DNA of 31,131 nucleotides, from the NCBI GenBank assembly GCA_030550225.1, contig JAUQPV010000005.1, positions 1 through 31,131 on the forward strand, in the 5' to 3' direction. Position numbers and translations under genes: made by a program. Below the pieces are notes generated by a model. The model was not told the DNA's origin. It saw nothing but the letters and a program-made list of their open reading frames with translations, and made no database searches. The stretch is from Acidobacteriota bacterium (GTDB lineage Bacteria; Acidobacteriota; HRBIN11). This document shows, piece by piece, positions 1 through 7,776 of this stretch (its first letter is position 1; every line of letters starts with the position of its first letter).

Positions 1-2
1 GA

Positions 3-917
3 GACTATCCCCGGTTCTTTTATACGGCCTGCCAGCGGGCCGACCGAATCCTGACGGTCTCGGAGACGGTCGGCCGCCAACTGGGGGATCTGTACCCAGA
101 GGTCCGGGACCGCATCCGGGTCACGCCCCTGGGGGTGCCGCCGGAATTCTTGGCCCCGCTCCCGTCGGACTCAGCGGCCGAGGTCCGTCGGGCTTACGGC
201 TTGCCCGAAGAGTATGTCCTCTTCGTCGGCGCCCTGAATCGTCGGAAGAATCCGGGCTTGGCCTTCGAGGCCGTGCGGATCTTGCAATCCAAGGGCCGGG
301 CCGGGCCGTGGGTCGTCGTCGGCCAGGGCCCCTTGGAGGCCGACCTGCGGGAACGCCAACGCCGGTATGGGCTGACGGCATACTTCATCGGGTACGTGCC
401 TCGGGAGCGGCTTCCGGCGATTTACGGGGGGGCCACCCTCCTGCTGATGACCTCTCACGACGAGGGTTTCGGGATTCCCCTCCTGGAAGCCATGGCCAGC
501 GGCGTGCCGGTCGTAGCCCTCCGGCGAGGCGCCGTCCCCGAGGTCGTCGGAGAAGCGGCCGTCCTCGTGGACGAGGCCGACGCCGAGGCCGTCGCGGCGG
601 CCTGCGAGCGGGTCCTGACCGACTCGGCCCTCCGGACCGACCTGATCGACCGGGGACGGGCCCAAGCCCGTCACTTTCGGTGGTCCGAGACGGCCCGCCG
701 GACTTACGAGGCCTATCGGGAAGTCTTGGAACCCGTCTCAAAAGTCCCTGACCCCAGGGAGAAAGAAGCTCTGGATCGAGGCCCTCACCCTGCCCTCTCC
801 CCCAGGGGGGAGGGTTTTGAGATGAGTTCGGGGATAAACACGTGGGGGAGGGTCGGGGTCGGGAGACGGGTCGGGAAAGCCGGTCGTGTCGGGCATTTCG
901 AGGGGGGCGACTCCTAA
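3..917 (+). CDS. Glycosyltransferase family 4, C-terminal part (5'-truncated)
   Basis: The frame is open from the window edge, so the N-terminal acceptor domain is missing. What remains is the end of that domain (LTVSETVGRQL, then VTPLGVPPEF) and a full GT-B nucleotide-sugar domain. The strand YVLFVGALNRRKNP opens the donor domain, and HDEGFGIPLLEAMASG is the E-x7-E donor-binding motif of GT4 enzymes such as WaaG- or PimB-like transferases. Family proteins normally end soon after the helix equivalent to TYEAYREVLE (about position 730). Here the frame continues for about 60 more codons through a GC-rich hairpin repeat (translated as GPHPALSPRGEG), so the tail looks like read-through of intergenic DNA. 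Donor and acceptor sugars cannot be told. It is convergent with the hsp20 operon. The family call is firm; the true C-terminus is doubtful. Confidence 0.85.
   Translation, partial: DYPRFFYTACQRADRILTVSETVGRQLGDLYPEVRDRIRVTPLGVPPEFLAPLPSDSAAEVRRAYGLPEEYVLFVGALNRRKNPGLAFEAVRILQSKGRAGPWVVVGQGPLEADLRERQRRYGLTAYFIGYVPRERLPAIYGGATLLLMTSHDEGFGIPLLEAMASGVPVVALRRGAVPEVVGEAAVLVDEADAEAVAAACERVLTDSALRTDLIDRGRAQARHFRWSETARRTYEAYREVLEPVSKVPDPREKEALDRGPHPALSPRGEGFEMSSGINTWGRVGVGRRVGKAGRVGHFEGGDS
793..818 (+). terminator. Terminator-like GC hairpin inside the glycosyltransferase tail
   Basis: A run CCCTCTCCCCC (793-803) can pair with GGGGGGAGGG (805-814), followed by TTTT. It has the form of a rho-independent terminator for the plus-strand glycosyltransferase, although the reading frame passes through it. 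Similar CCCTGCCCTCTCCC-type hairpins occur near 14520-14556 and, inverted, near 26054-26093. Confidence 0.45.
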
Positions 918-1183
918 TTGGCACGGGGTTTGCTGAAGCGACCCGACGTTCCGTCGGCCGAGACGGCCGGTGCGCGCGCGAAGGCGTTTGCGGCGGCGGG
1001 TGGCCGCACGCTGGGGACCCTGAGAGAGGGTGGGCGGGAGGCGTCTATCCCGAGGTGGTGGGAGGTGAGTCCTGGCGGTGACGGCGGGGGAGGGCCCGCG
1101 AAGGCAAGGGCCGGGGTCTCGGCCTCGGCTACGGGGCGATCCCCCGGAATCCCTCCCACAGGTTTCGAGATGAGTTCAGAGGG
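918..1183. other. Spacer of about 300 bp between convergent genes; 17-bp direct repeat
   Basis: No convincing gene. The only long plus frame starts at TTG, is Gly/Arg-rich and runs antisense into hsp20. A 17-bp sequence ending GAGATGAGTTC occurs at 813-829 and again at 1161-1177 with one mismatch, bracketing about 330 bp. Nothing in the bracketed DNA looks like a transposase or known element. Confidence 0.5.
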
Positions 1184-1211
1184 AAAAATCCGGCCGGGTT
1201 CTGCGTCCGGA
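1184..1211 (-). terminator. Probable terminator of the uppS-cdsA-dxr-rseP-hsp20 operon
   Basis: Read on the minus strand just after the hsp20 stop, TCCGG (1211-1207) can pair with CCGGA (1193-1189), followed directly by TTTTT (1188-1184). The stem is short but GC-rich and the U-tract is well placed. Confidence 0.5.
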
Positions 1212-1216
1212 AGGCC

Positions 1217-1681
1217 TTATCGGCTTCCGACCTCTGAAATCCTGGCGTCTCCTCGGACGGGGATATCGATGCGGCGGACTCGGCGGTCCATGATCCGGGG
1301 GAGGCGGACGACGAGCCATCCGTTCTGCAGGACGGCCGAGGCCTCGTAGGGGTTGACGGCCCATGGGATCGGGATCGTCCGGTAAAAGGGGCCGAAGGGT
1401 CGTTCCAAGCGGAGGACCCGGACGTCTTCTTCGTCCCCGTGGGTCGGACGCTTCACGCCCTCGATGATGAGGGCCTGACCTTCCCAGTAGACCTGAAGCT
1501 CCGTGGGCTGGACGCCGGGCAGGTCCGCGACGACCTCGACGTGCGTCGGGTCGACTCGCACGTTGACGTCCGGATAAAACAGGGAGACCTGTCCCTGAGG
1601 GCCCAGGATCTGTTCAAAGATCCGATGGATGGCCGATTGGATCCGTCTTAACTCCGTCAGCCAATCCAGGGAGGGATGCAC
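1217..1681 (-). CDS. Small heat-shock protein, Hsp20/alpha-crystallin family
   Basis: A 154-residue protein of typical Hsp20 length; the family holds unfolding proteins as ATP-independent oligomeric holdases in the cytoplasm. The alpha-crystallin domain spans about residues 38-145. VEVVADLPGV is the early beta-strand signature, and NGWLVVRLPR matches the family's conserved (N)GxLxxxLPK block near the C-terminal edge. The C-terminal RRIDIPV resembles the I-x-I/V motif that docks neighbouring subunits. Translation probably starts at GTG 1681, 3 nt after the rseP stop, so it is the last gene of the envelope operon and translationally coupled to rseP. Pairing a holdase with the RseP protease hints at a stress role for the 3' end of the operon, which is inference. 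Confidence 0.88.
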   Translation of the reverse strand: MHPSLDWLTELRRIQSAIHRIFEQILGPQGQVSLFYPDVNVRVDPTHVEVVADLPGVQPTELQVYWEGQALIIEGVKRPTHGDEEDVRVLRLERPFGPFYRTIPIPWAVNPYEASAVLQNGWLVVRLPRIMDRRVRRIDIPVRGDARISEVGSR

Positions 1682-1684
1682 GGG

Positions 1685-3043
1685 TCACCCCCGTAGCTTG
1701 AGGACGTCCAGGGTCAGGACGAACAGGGTCAAACCCAGGAGGAGGACCATCCCGACGATGGCGACCCATTCCCGGACGCGGGGGCTCAAGGGCCGGCCCG
1801 TCAGGGCTCGGACCAGGGCGGACAGGAGAATCATCGCCGCGTGACCCCCGTCCAAGGCCGGAATCGGGAGCAAGTTAAAGATCCCCAGGTTGATGGTAAA
1901 GAGTCCCATCAGCTGGAAAAACCGGGCCCACCCGATCAGGAGGGCCTGGCCGGCGGCTTGGGCGATAAGGATCGGGCCGGAAAGGGTCTTGATCGATAAT
2001 TCGCCCGTGACGAGGTTCCGTAAGGCCCGGAAGATCAGGCCCATCGTCCAGAACGTGTCCTGCCAACCCCGTCGCCAGGCTTCGCCCCACGAGAGCCGGG
2101 TCCGCTGGTACTCGGTCGCCGGCGGCCGTAAGGCGACCCCGACCCGAAGCCGACGGAGTTGAGCGTCCCATACAGGCCGAAGGGTCACAGACCGGAAGGT
2201 CCCCTGTCGGTACACGTGGAAGACCACCGGGCGGCCCTGGGACCGCTGGACACGGTCTTGGACCTGGCTCAAGCTTTCCACGGGGTCGTCGTCGATCCGA
2301 TAGATGACGTCCCCAGGTCGCAGGTCAGCCCGAGCCGCCGGGGAACCCGCCTCGACCCGGTCGACGACGACCGGCGGGAGCGGAGCGATCCCATAGAAAA
2401 AGGCACTCCCTCGGGCGTCCAAGAGCCCCTGAAGCCGGACTCGAAAGACCGAGCCGTCCCGCTCGACTTCCAGGTCGACCTCCGGCCGCAGGTTCTCGAT
2501 GAAAATGGCCCGGTGTGCTTCCCGCCACGTCGTGACCGGCCGGTCATTGACCCGCCGGACCCGGTCGCCGATGCGAAGGCCGGCTTGGGCGGCCGGCGAG
2601 TCTGGATATACCCAGCCCAAGACCGGGGCCCGGGTCAGAAAGGCGGGCTCCTGAAATCCGATTCGGTAGGCCGTCATGAAGCAGAAGGGCCCCAAGGCCA
2701 GGTTGACGAGACCCCCAGCGACGACGACCGCCATCTGTTGCCAGAGGGGACGATTGTAGAAAACATGGGGATCGTCCCGGCCGTCGGCCTCCAGTTGGTC
2801 CATCCCGGCGACCCGGACGTAACCGCCCAAGGGCACGGCGCTGATGCGGTAGTCCGTACCCCGTCGGCGCCACCCCCACACGCGGGGACCGAATCCCAAG
2901 GAAAAGACCTCGACCCGAAAACGCAGGGCCTTGGCGACCAGGAAGTGCCCCAGCTCGTGGAGGAACACAAGGATCCCAAACATGATGGCGAAGCCGACGA
3001 CATACGCGAGGACGACCCAGAGCTTGTCCAGCCATCCGGCCAT
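1685..3043 (-). CDS. rseP: Site-2 zinc metalloprotease RseP with two PDZ domains
   Basis: A 452-residue inner-membrane M50 protease. In characterised bacteria RseP cuts anti-sigma factors inside the membrane after a first periplasmic cut, and also clears signal-peptide remnants. The zinc site HELGH lies at residues 29-33 in the first transmembrane helix. The third ligand is in NLLPIPALDGGH near residues 390-401, the typical LDG motif. A second helix is near 100-125 and the last near 425-447. Two PDZ domains follow the second helix: about 130-205 (around DSPAAQAGLRIGD) and about 220-295 (around GSPAARADLRPGD). Its ATG comes directly after the dxr TAG (TAGATG), the gene order known from many bacteria (uppS-cdsA-dxr-rseP). 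No sigma or anti-sigma factor is in the window. Confidence 0.96.
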   Translation of the reverse strand: MAGWLDKLWVVLAYVVGFAIMFGILVFLHELGHFLVAKALRFRVEVFSLGFGPRVWGWRRRGTDYRISAVPLGGYVRVAGMDQLEADGRDDPHVFYNRPLWQQMAVVVAGGLVNLALGPFCFMTAYRIGFQEPAFLTRAPVLGWVYPDSPAAQAGLRIGDRVRRVNDRPVTTWREAHRAIFIENLRPEVDLEVERDGSVFRVRLQGLLDARGSAFFYGIAPLPPVVVDRVEAGSPAARADLRPGDVIYRIDDDPVESLSQVQDRVQRSQGRPVVFHVYRQGTFRSVTLRPVWDAQLRRLRVGVALRPPATEYQRTRLSWGEAWRRGWQDTFWTMGLIFRALRNLVTGELSIKTLSGPILIAQAAGQALLIGWARFFQLMGLFTINLGIFNLLPIPALDGGHAAMILLSALVRALTGRPLSPRVREWVAIVGMVLLLGLTLFVLTLDVLKLRG

Positions 3044-4234
3044 CTATCTGCCCTCCTTCCCGTACCGACCGATCCATGCCTCGGCCGTCGCCCGGGCCCA
3101 ACGATCGATTTCCCATATGTCCTCCAGGGACGTCACGGGCCGGGCGACATGCGCCTCCAAGACGGTCTCGATGAGCATGGCGATCTGGGGAAATCGAATC
3201 CGACGGTTCAGGAACGCCTGCACGGCGACTTCGTTGGCCGCATTCAGGACGACCGGATAGGAGGGCCCGGCCGATAAGGCCGCCCGGGCCAAGCGGAGGC
3301 AGGGAAACCGCCGTTCCTCCGGGGGATAAAACTCGAGACGGCCGCTCTCGACGGGCCGCCACGCCGGGAGCGCCATTGGCAGGCGCTGGGGGTAGGCCAG
3401 GGCGTACCCGATGGGGAGGCGCATGTCCGGAAGCGACATCTGCGCCTTGAAGGTCCCGTCGACGAACTCGACCATGGAATGCACGATACTTTGGGGGTGG
3501 ATGATGACCTCGATGCGGTCCACCGGCCAGTCGAAGAGGTAGTGAGCTTCCACGATCTCCAGGCCCTTGTTCATCAGCGTCGCCGAGTCGATAGTGACCT
3601 TCGGACCCATCTTCCAGCGAGGATGTTGAAGCGCCTCTTCGACCGTGATGTCGTCGAAGGTCTCCAGGGGCCGCCGTAAAAAAGGTCCGCCCGAGGCCGT
3701 CAGCCACAGACGGGCGACATACGCGCGAGACTCACCGACCATTGCCTGAAAGAGGGCCGAATGTTCGCTGTCGATAGGGATCAGGGTGCCCCCGCCCGCC
3801 TGCAGGGCCTGTCGCATCAGGGGGCCGGCGATGACTAAACTCTCCTTGTTGGCCAGGCAGACCCGCTTGCCGGCCCGAAGGGCGACGTAGGTCGGCTTTA
3901 ATCCGGCTGCCCCGACGATGGCCGACACGACCGTGTCCGCCTCGGGCAAGGCGGCGACGACCTCCAGGCCTTCAGACCCCTCTAAGACCTCCACGTCCAT
4001 GCCCCGGTCTCGAAACCATGCCCGGAGCGCTTGCGCCGCCGCCGGGTCGACCATGGCGACCCACCGGGGGCGGGCAAACTCGAACCACGATCGAATGCCG
4101 TCCACGTCCCGGTGCGCCGCCAGGGCGACGACCTGAAACCGTTCCGAGAACGTCCGGACCAGGTCTTGTACGCCCCGACCGATCGAGCCTGTCGCGCCCA
4201 AGACAGCGATATAACGAACTTCACTCCCACCCAT
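3044..4234 (-). CDS. dxr: 1-deoxy-D-xylulose 5-phosphate reductoisomerase
   Basis: Second enzyme of the MEP pathway: converts DXP to 2-C-methyl-D-erythritol 4-phosphate with NADPH, supplying IPP/DMAPP for the undecaprenyl carrier made by uppS next door. The NADPH loop GATGSIG lies at the N-terminus, NKESLVIAG follows, then the metal-binding IPIDSEHSALFQ, the TASGGPF loop, MNKGLEIVEAHYLF (third metal ligand Glu) and HPQSIVHSMVEF. With the start at 4234 the protein is 396 residues, the usual family size, and begins MGGSEVRYIAVLG. An upstream ATG at 4276 would add 14 residues and overlap cdsA by 19 nt. Neither start has a strong ribosome site, so the start is uncertain while the identity is not. 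Confidence 0.96.
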   Translation of the reverse strand: MGGSEVRYIAVLGATGSIGRGVQDLVRTFSERFQVVALAAHRDVDGIRSWFEFARPRWVAMVDPAAAQALRAWFRDRGMDVEVLEGSEGLEVVAALPEADTVVSAIVGAAGLKPTYVALRAGKRVCLANKESLVIAGPLMRQALQAGGGTLIPIDSEHSALFQAMVGESRAYVARLWLTASGGPFLRRPLETFDDITVEEALQHPRWKMGPKVTIDSATLMNKGLEIVEAHYLFDWPVDRIEVIIHPQSIVHSMVEFVDGTFKAQMSLPDMRLPIGYALAYPQRLPMALPAWRPVESGRLEFYPPEERRFPCLRLARAALSAGPSYPVVLNAANEVAVQAFLNRRIRFPQIAMLIETVLEAHVARPVTSLEDIWEIDRWARATAEAWIGRYGKEGR

Positions 4235-4257
4235 GGGCAAGCGTGGCACTGCATCTG

Positions 4258-5121
4258 TCAAGGGGAAAGACTCCATCGTCCCGCTAAGCCCCCATATTGC
4301 CAGTAAAGATAGTAAAAGGGCGCCGTGAAAATCAAACTATCGATCCGGTCCCACATGCCGCCGTGACCCGGTAGGAGATGACCCGTGTCCTTCACGCCGG
4401 CCCACCGCTTGAAGGCCGACTCGACCAGGTCGCCGACCTGACCGACGACGCCGACCCCCAAGCCGACCAGGACCCATTCGTACCACGGGACGGACCCGAC
4501 GGCCGCCGACCCGAATCGGCCCCACAGCCAGGCCGCCAGGACGGCCCCCCCAAGACCCGCCAGGGCGCCCTCGACCGTCTTGTAGGGGCTGACGACCGGT
4601 GCCAGTCGGTAGCGTCCCTGCCATCGCCCCACGTAGTAGGCCGCCGTGTCGCAGGTCCACACCGTCAGCAGGAGGCCCACCAGGGGACTGGACCAAAAGG
4701 ACCGGTCGGCGAAGACGCTCAAGCCAGTCTGCCAGAGGTACCACAGGCTCAGACCCCCGAACAGGAAGTAGCCCCAGCCGACGGCCAGCCAGGTCGCCGT
4801 CCGGACGAAGGATTCCGCCGCGGTCGCCGCCGGGCGTACGAGAGACCCGGCGTGAACCAACCATGCCATCAGGAGCGTCGTCACCCCCCAGAGGCCCACG
4901 TGGGGACCCGGCTCCCGAGCCAAGACCCAGCCCAAGGCCATTAGCCCATGGACGGGCCACCGGTGGACCTCGATGCCCCGCCGCCGGCCCAATCGTAAAA
5001 ACTCGTCCCAGGCCAGGCCGACGACCAGGGCCACGGCGGCCCATCCGGCCCATGCTGACCCCCAGGCCAGTAGAGCGGCCAACAGGGCGATCCCGACCGT
5101 CGCCGTGAGGATGCGCTTCAC
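4258..5121 (-). CDS. cdsA: Phosphatidate cytidylyltransferase (CDP-diglyceride synthase)
   Basis: Makes CDP-diacylglycerol from phosphatidate and CTP in the inner membrane, the precursor of phosphatidylethanolamine and phosphatidylglycerol. The protein is about 287 residues with roughly seven hydrophobic helices. Its C-terminal half carries the complete CTP-transferase signature: SAFKRWAGVKD, then LPGHGGMWDRID. The start is GTG at 5121 because it overlaps the uppS stop as GTGA and gives the family N-terminus VKRILTATVG. The same frame stays open far upstream, but that extension lies antiphase within uppS and is not coding. Confidence 0.94.
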   Translation of the reverse strand: MKRILTATVGIALLAALLAWGSAWAGWAAVALVVGLAWDEFLRLGRRRGIEVHRWPVHGLMALGWVLAREPGPHVGLWGVTTLLMAWLVHAGSLVRPAATAAESFVRTATWLAVGWGYFLFGGLSLWYLWQTGLSVFADRSFWSSPLVGLLLTVWTCDTAAYYVGRWQGRYRLAPVVSPYKTVEGALAGLGGAVLAAWLWGRFGSAAVGSVPWYEWVLVGLGVGVVGQVGDLVESAFKRWAGVKDTGHLLPGHGGMWDRIDSLIFTAPFYYLYWQYGGLAGRWSLSP

Positions 5122-5933
5122 GAGAACGTACCCGAGGAGACGGGTTCCGGCGTAGAGGGGACCGTGCCGTAGCGGCGCTCCCGCCGTTGGAAATCCAGGA
5201 TCGCCATGTAGAGGTGGCGCTTCCGAAAGTCCGGCCAGTAAATGGGCGTGAACCAAAGCTCCGTATACGCCAGTTGCCACAGCATGAAGTTGCTGATCCG
5301 AAGCTCCCCGCTCGTCCGGATCAGCAGGTCCGGGTCCGGGACCTCCCGGGTGTAAAGATGGGCGGCAATGACTTGCTCGTCGATGCAGTCGGGCGAAAGA
5401 CGGCCGGCCTGGACCTGCCGGGCGATCGACCGGACGGCATCGACGACGTCGACCCGACCGCTGTAGCTCAAGGCGATCAGAAACAGCAGGCCCCGGCCCC
5501 GGGCCGTCTGCTCCTGAGCCCAGGCCAGCTTGGCCTGCACGTGAGGCGGGAGCTGAAACAGACGCCCGATGGGGACGAACCGGATGTCGTTCTTGAGGAG
5601 GGTCCCGATCTCCCGGTCGACATACTCGACCAGTAAGTCCATGAGGGCATCGACCTGGTCCTTGGGCCGCCGCCAGTTTTCGGTCGAGAAGGCAAAGAGC
5701 GTGAGGACCGGGACGCCTAACTCGGCGGCACCCTCGACCGTCTCCCGGACGGACTGGATACCCGCCCGGTGGCCACTGACACGGGGAAGACCCCGGGCCT
5801 GCGCCCACCGACCGTTGCCGTCCATGATCACGGCGATGTGACGCGGCAGACGGCGGGGGTCGATGCGAGCCTTCAGCTCCGCGTCCGAGTAATCCCGCCA
5901 CTCCGGGGGTTCCAAGTCATACACCGGGTTCAT
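5118..5933 (-). CDS. uppS: Undecaprenyl diphosphate synthase (cis-prenyltransferase)
   Basis: Condenses IPP units onto farnesyl diphosphate to make the C55 lipid carrier for peptidoglycan and O-antigen. The catalytic Asp loop is IAVIMDGNGRWA (about residues 33-44), followed by GLPRVSGHRAG. TLFAFSTENWRRP is the conserved FSxENW region, and LLIRTSGELRISNF with LAYTELWF forms the IPP-binding C-terminal block. Length (271 residues) is slightly above the 230-260 norm because of an acidic N-terminus (MNPVYDLEPPEW) and a Ser/Pro tail. Its ATG lies 12 nt after the mglA stop and its TGA overlaps the cdsA GTG, so it links the GTPase pair to the lipid genes. Confidence 0.96.
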   Translation of the reverse strand: MNPVYDLEPPEWRDYSDAELKARIDPRRLPRHIAVIMDGNGRWAQARGLPRVSGHRAGIQSVRETVEGAAELGVPVLTLFAFSTENWRRPKDQVDALMDLLVEYVDREIGTLLKNDIRFVPIGRLFQLPPHVQAKLAWAQEQTARGRGLLFLIALSYSGRVDVVDAVRSIARQVQAGRLSPDCIDEQVIAAHLYTREVPDPDLLIRTSGELRISNFMLWQLAYTELWFTPIYWPDFRKRHLYMAILDFQRRERRYGTVPSTPEPVSSGTFS

Positions 5934-5945
5934 CGTCGCCGACCC

Positions 5946-6545
5946 TCATCCCATAGCATGGGTCGTCTTCTTCAGTTCTTGTAGGACCAAGCGGGCGATG
6001 GTCTTGAGGGTCTCAAACACCCCGATGCCCCGGGTCGCCACGGCCTCGAAGACGGGCTCCCCCTTCACGTGCAAAACCCGGAGCATCTCCTCGACCGGCA
6101 CGGCCGAGGGCAAGTCCCGCTTGTTGAGCTGGAGGACGTACGGGATCGTTAGGATGTCCAAGCCGTTTTCCCGGAGGTTGACCTTCAGGTTGTTAAGGCT
6201 CTCGATATTAGCGTCCATCCGCTCCCGCTGGGAGTCGGCCACAAACACGACGCCGTCGGCCCCTTTAAGAATTAATTTGCGAGAAGCATCATAGAAGACC
6301 TGACCCGGGACGGTGTACAGGTGAAACCGAATCCGAAAGCCCTTGACCGTCCCGAGGTCCAGCGGGAGGAAGTCAAAGAAAAGCGTCCGCTCCGTCTCAG
6401 TCGCCAGCGAGATCAGCTTCCCCTTCTGGTCGGGACTCGTCCGCTCGTAAATGTACTGTAGGTTCGTCGTCTTCCCCCCCAGACCCGGACCATAGTATAC
6501 GATCTTGACGTTGATCTCTCGGGCGGCGTAGTTGATGAATACCAT
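5946..6545 (-). CDS. mglA: MglA-type small Ras-like GTPase
   Basis: A 199-residue prokaryotic Ras-like GTPase. In Myxococcus MglA marks the leading cell pole and drives motility; homologues elsewhere have less defined polarity or surface roles. The P-loop is GPGLGGKTTN (about residues 19-28). TVPGQVFYDASR carries the MglA variant of switch II, in which the usual DxxG Asp is replaced by Val. VADSQ and QLNKRDLP follow, the latter supplying the NKxD guanine-specificity motif. The N-terminus MVFINYAAREINVKIVYYG is typical. The gene sits 19 nt after a roadblock gene, its expected GAP-like partner (MglB type), and 12 nt before uppS. The type IV pilus or secretion-like genes at 21-24 kb are possible effectors, by inference only. 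Confidence 0.93.
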   Translation of the reverse strand: MVFINYAAREINVKIVYYGPGLGGKTTNLQYIYERTSPDQKGKLISLATETERTLFFDFLPLDLGTVKGFRIRFHLYTVPGQVFYDASRKLILKGADGVVFVADSQRERMDANIESLNNLKVNLRENGLDILTIPYVLQLNKRDLPSAVPVEEMLRVLHVKGEPVFEAVATRGIGVFETLKTIARLVLQELKKTTHAMG

Positions 6546-6564
6546 CTTCCTTCACCCGCCGTCG

Positions 6565-7095
6565 CTATCGGGGTCGGCCACGGTCCCGCTCGCTTTCCGG
6601 CCCCCCGAACAGGGCGTCGATGTCTTCGTCGGTGATCTCGGCGAACTGGTTCAGCGAAGCACCGATCAGCTCCCGATCGTGCTCCAGTTTCTCCATGAGG
6701 TTGGCAAAGATCCGTTCCAGCTCGGTCGCCGCCTGCTTGACCCGCAGGCGGACCAGGCCCAGAGCCGACTTGTTCGAGAAGATGACGACCAGGATGACCC
6801 GTTGGCTGATCAAGGACATGTGAATGTTCTGGCCCGTGCCCTCGTGATAGAGGACGTTGAATTCCTGTTCCCCCAAGAGGCGGGCCAGGCTTTCGGTGGC
6901 GGCGACGTTGCCGGCCGCCAGGGAGGCGAAGGACGTCGTGTCGATATTTTCCGTGTCCCCCTGGAAGGCGACCATCGAGCCGTTCCGGTCGATCAGGAAG
7001 ACCATCTGAGCGTTGGCGCCCTCCTTCAAGCGATGCAGGACCTGCTGGATTTGGTCGTAGTCCTGCTCGTAAAGCACGAAGTCAAAACCCATCAT
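6565..7095 (-). CDS. Roadblock/LC7-domain protein, likely MglA partner
   Basis: About 176 residues. A Roadblock/LC7 fold spans about residues 10-125: an opening helix (DYDQIQQVLHRLKEGANAQ), the strand pair VFLIDRNGSMVAFQG, then SFASLAAGNVAATESLARLLG and the strand ISQRVILVVIF. A C-terminal helix (LERIFANLMEKLEHDRELIG) and an acidic tail ending DEDIDALFG follow, longer than in minimal MglB. Roadblock proteins next to MglA act as GTPase-activating or regulatory partners in the systems studied. I place the start at ATG 7095 because AGGGCGG sits a suitable distance upstream; GTG 7101 is possible. It is the first gene of the seven-gene operon. The name mglB is withheld because length and tail differ. 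Confidence 0.85.
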   Translation of the reverse strand: MMGFDFVLYEQDYDQIQQVLHRLKEGANAQMVFLIDRNGSMVAFQGDTENIDTTSFASLAAGNVAATESLARLLGEQEFNVLYHEGTGQNIHMSLISQRVILVVIFSNKSALGLVRLRVKQAATELERIFANLMEKLEHDRELIGASLNQFAEITDEDIDALFGGPESERDRGRPR

Positions 7096-7124
7096 AGACA
7101 CCGCCCTGCGCGATTCACATGCCC

Positions 7125-7153
7125 AATTTACTGAAAGCTATGCAGGGACGCAA
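7125..7153 (-). promoter_or_regulatory. Candidate sigma-70 promoter for the roadblock-mglA-uppS operon
   Basis: On the minus strand a -35-like TTGCGT (7153-7148) and a -10-like TAAATT (7130-7125) are separated by 17 bp. They lie 30-60 nt upstream of the first gene. Matches are moderate. Confidence 0.4.
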
Positions 7154-7382
7154 GAGGAGTAACGAGTCACGGGGTGACGGGGACGAGTCGAGCTTGTCTG
7201 ACTCGGCGACGGCTCTTTTCTGAGACGATGGCTCACCACGTCGTCACGCCGTCCATAGCAAATCGGCGAATCGTGAGAGGACCGTTCCCGATCCGCCCCT
7301 CCCTATCCGCCATCCGTTCCACCGGGTCTTCTGAGGGGTCCCGAATGGAGTCACCCTCCCGCTCGTAGAAAATCGAAGGGCT
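7154..7382. repeat. Spacer with an octamer-bounded palindrome (copy 1)
   Basis: No gene seen. Degenerate 8-bp units (GTAACGAG, TCACGGGG, TGACGGGG) from about 7158 and complementary-type units around 7235-7250 (CGTCACGC) flank a core containing CGGCGACGGCTCTTTTCT (about 7204-7221). The same core, with one base changed and the same kind of flanking units, lies inside the element at 24391-24652. The rest of the spacer up to the ferredoxin stop shows no recognisable feature. Confidence 0.5.
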
Positions 7383-7766
7383 CTATCGTGGTTCAACGGT
7401 CGGCTCGCCGAGAGCGCTCTCGCCCCCGGCGGGGGTGCCGACGGCGACCGGGGGTCGCTCATTCCACTCGGGATGCCAAACCGAGCGGAGGGTCAGTTGG
7501 GGCGCCCGGGCATAAGCCTCGTCATAGGGGAGCATGTAGATGGTCTCCCAGGGGCAGTACTTAGCGCACAACGTGCACCCGATGCATCGGTCCAGGTCGA
7601 CCTCGACGAGCTGATAGTGCCCCGGGATGCCGCCCTCACCGGGAACGACGAGGATACAGTCGACCGGACAGAACTGAATGCAGGCCTCACAACCCGTACA
7701 TCCGTTCTGGTCCACAACCGCCAGTTGGATGGGCTTCTTCTTCCGCTGGATCACCCGATCGGCCAT
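7383..7766 (-). CDS. Two-[4Fe-4S] ferredoxin with C-terminal extension
   Basis: A 127-residue ferredoxin. Two cluster motifs are complete: CTGCEACIQFCP (first Cys about residue 23) and CIGCTLCAKYCP (about residue 62). Eight Cys are therefore available for two [4Fe-4S] clusters in low-potential electron transfer in the cytoplasm. About 25 residues separate the motifs, more than in clostridial ferredoxins. A 50-residue tail after the second motif contains WHPEWNERP and ends in a Gly/Pro-rich stretch. The basic N-terminus (RVIQRKKKP) precedes the first strand. ATG 7766 is served by AGGAG at 7777-7773, whose first A is the last base of the upstream tRNA. No partner oxidoreductase is adjacent, so its electron donor and acceptor are unknown. 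Confidence 0.92.
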   Translation of the reverse strand: MADRVIQRKKKPIQLAVVDQNGCTGCEACIQFCPVDCILVVPGEGGIPGHYQLVEVDLDRCIGCTLCAKYCPWETIYMLPYDEAYARAPQLTLRSVWHPEWNERPPVAVGTPAGGESALGEPTVEPR

Positions 7767-7776
7767 CGATGACTCC

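Noticed and set aside
918..1349. 143-residue plus-strand frame after the glycosyltransferase
   Set aside because: TTG start without a ribosome site, low-complexity composition, and antisense to hsp20.
2159..3277. 372-residue plus-strand ORF opposite rseP/dxr
   Set aside because: It is an antisense shadow in a high-GC region. The minus-strand frame has complete RseP motifs.
5122..5901. Extension of the cdsA frame upstream to 5901 (547 residues)
   Set aside because: It lies out of phase inside uppS, is Arg/Pro/Gly-rich and lacks any domain. The GTGA overlap marks the true start.
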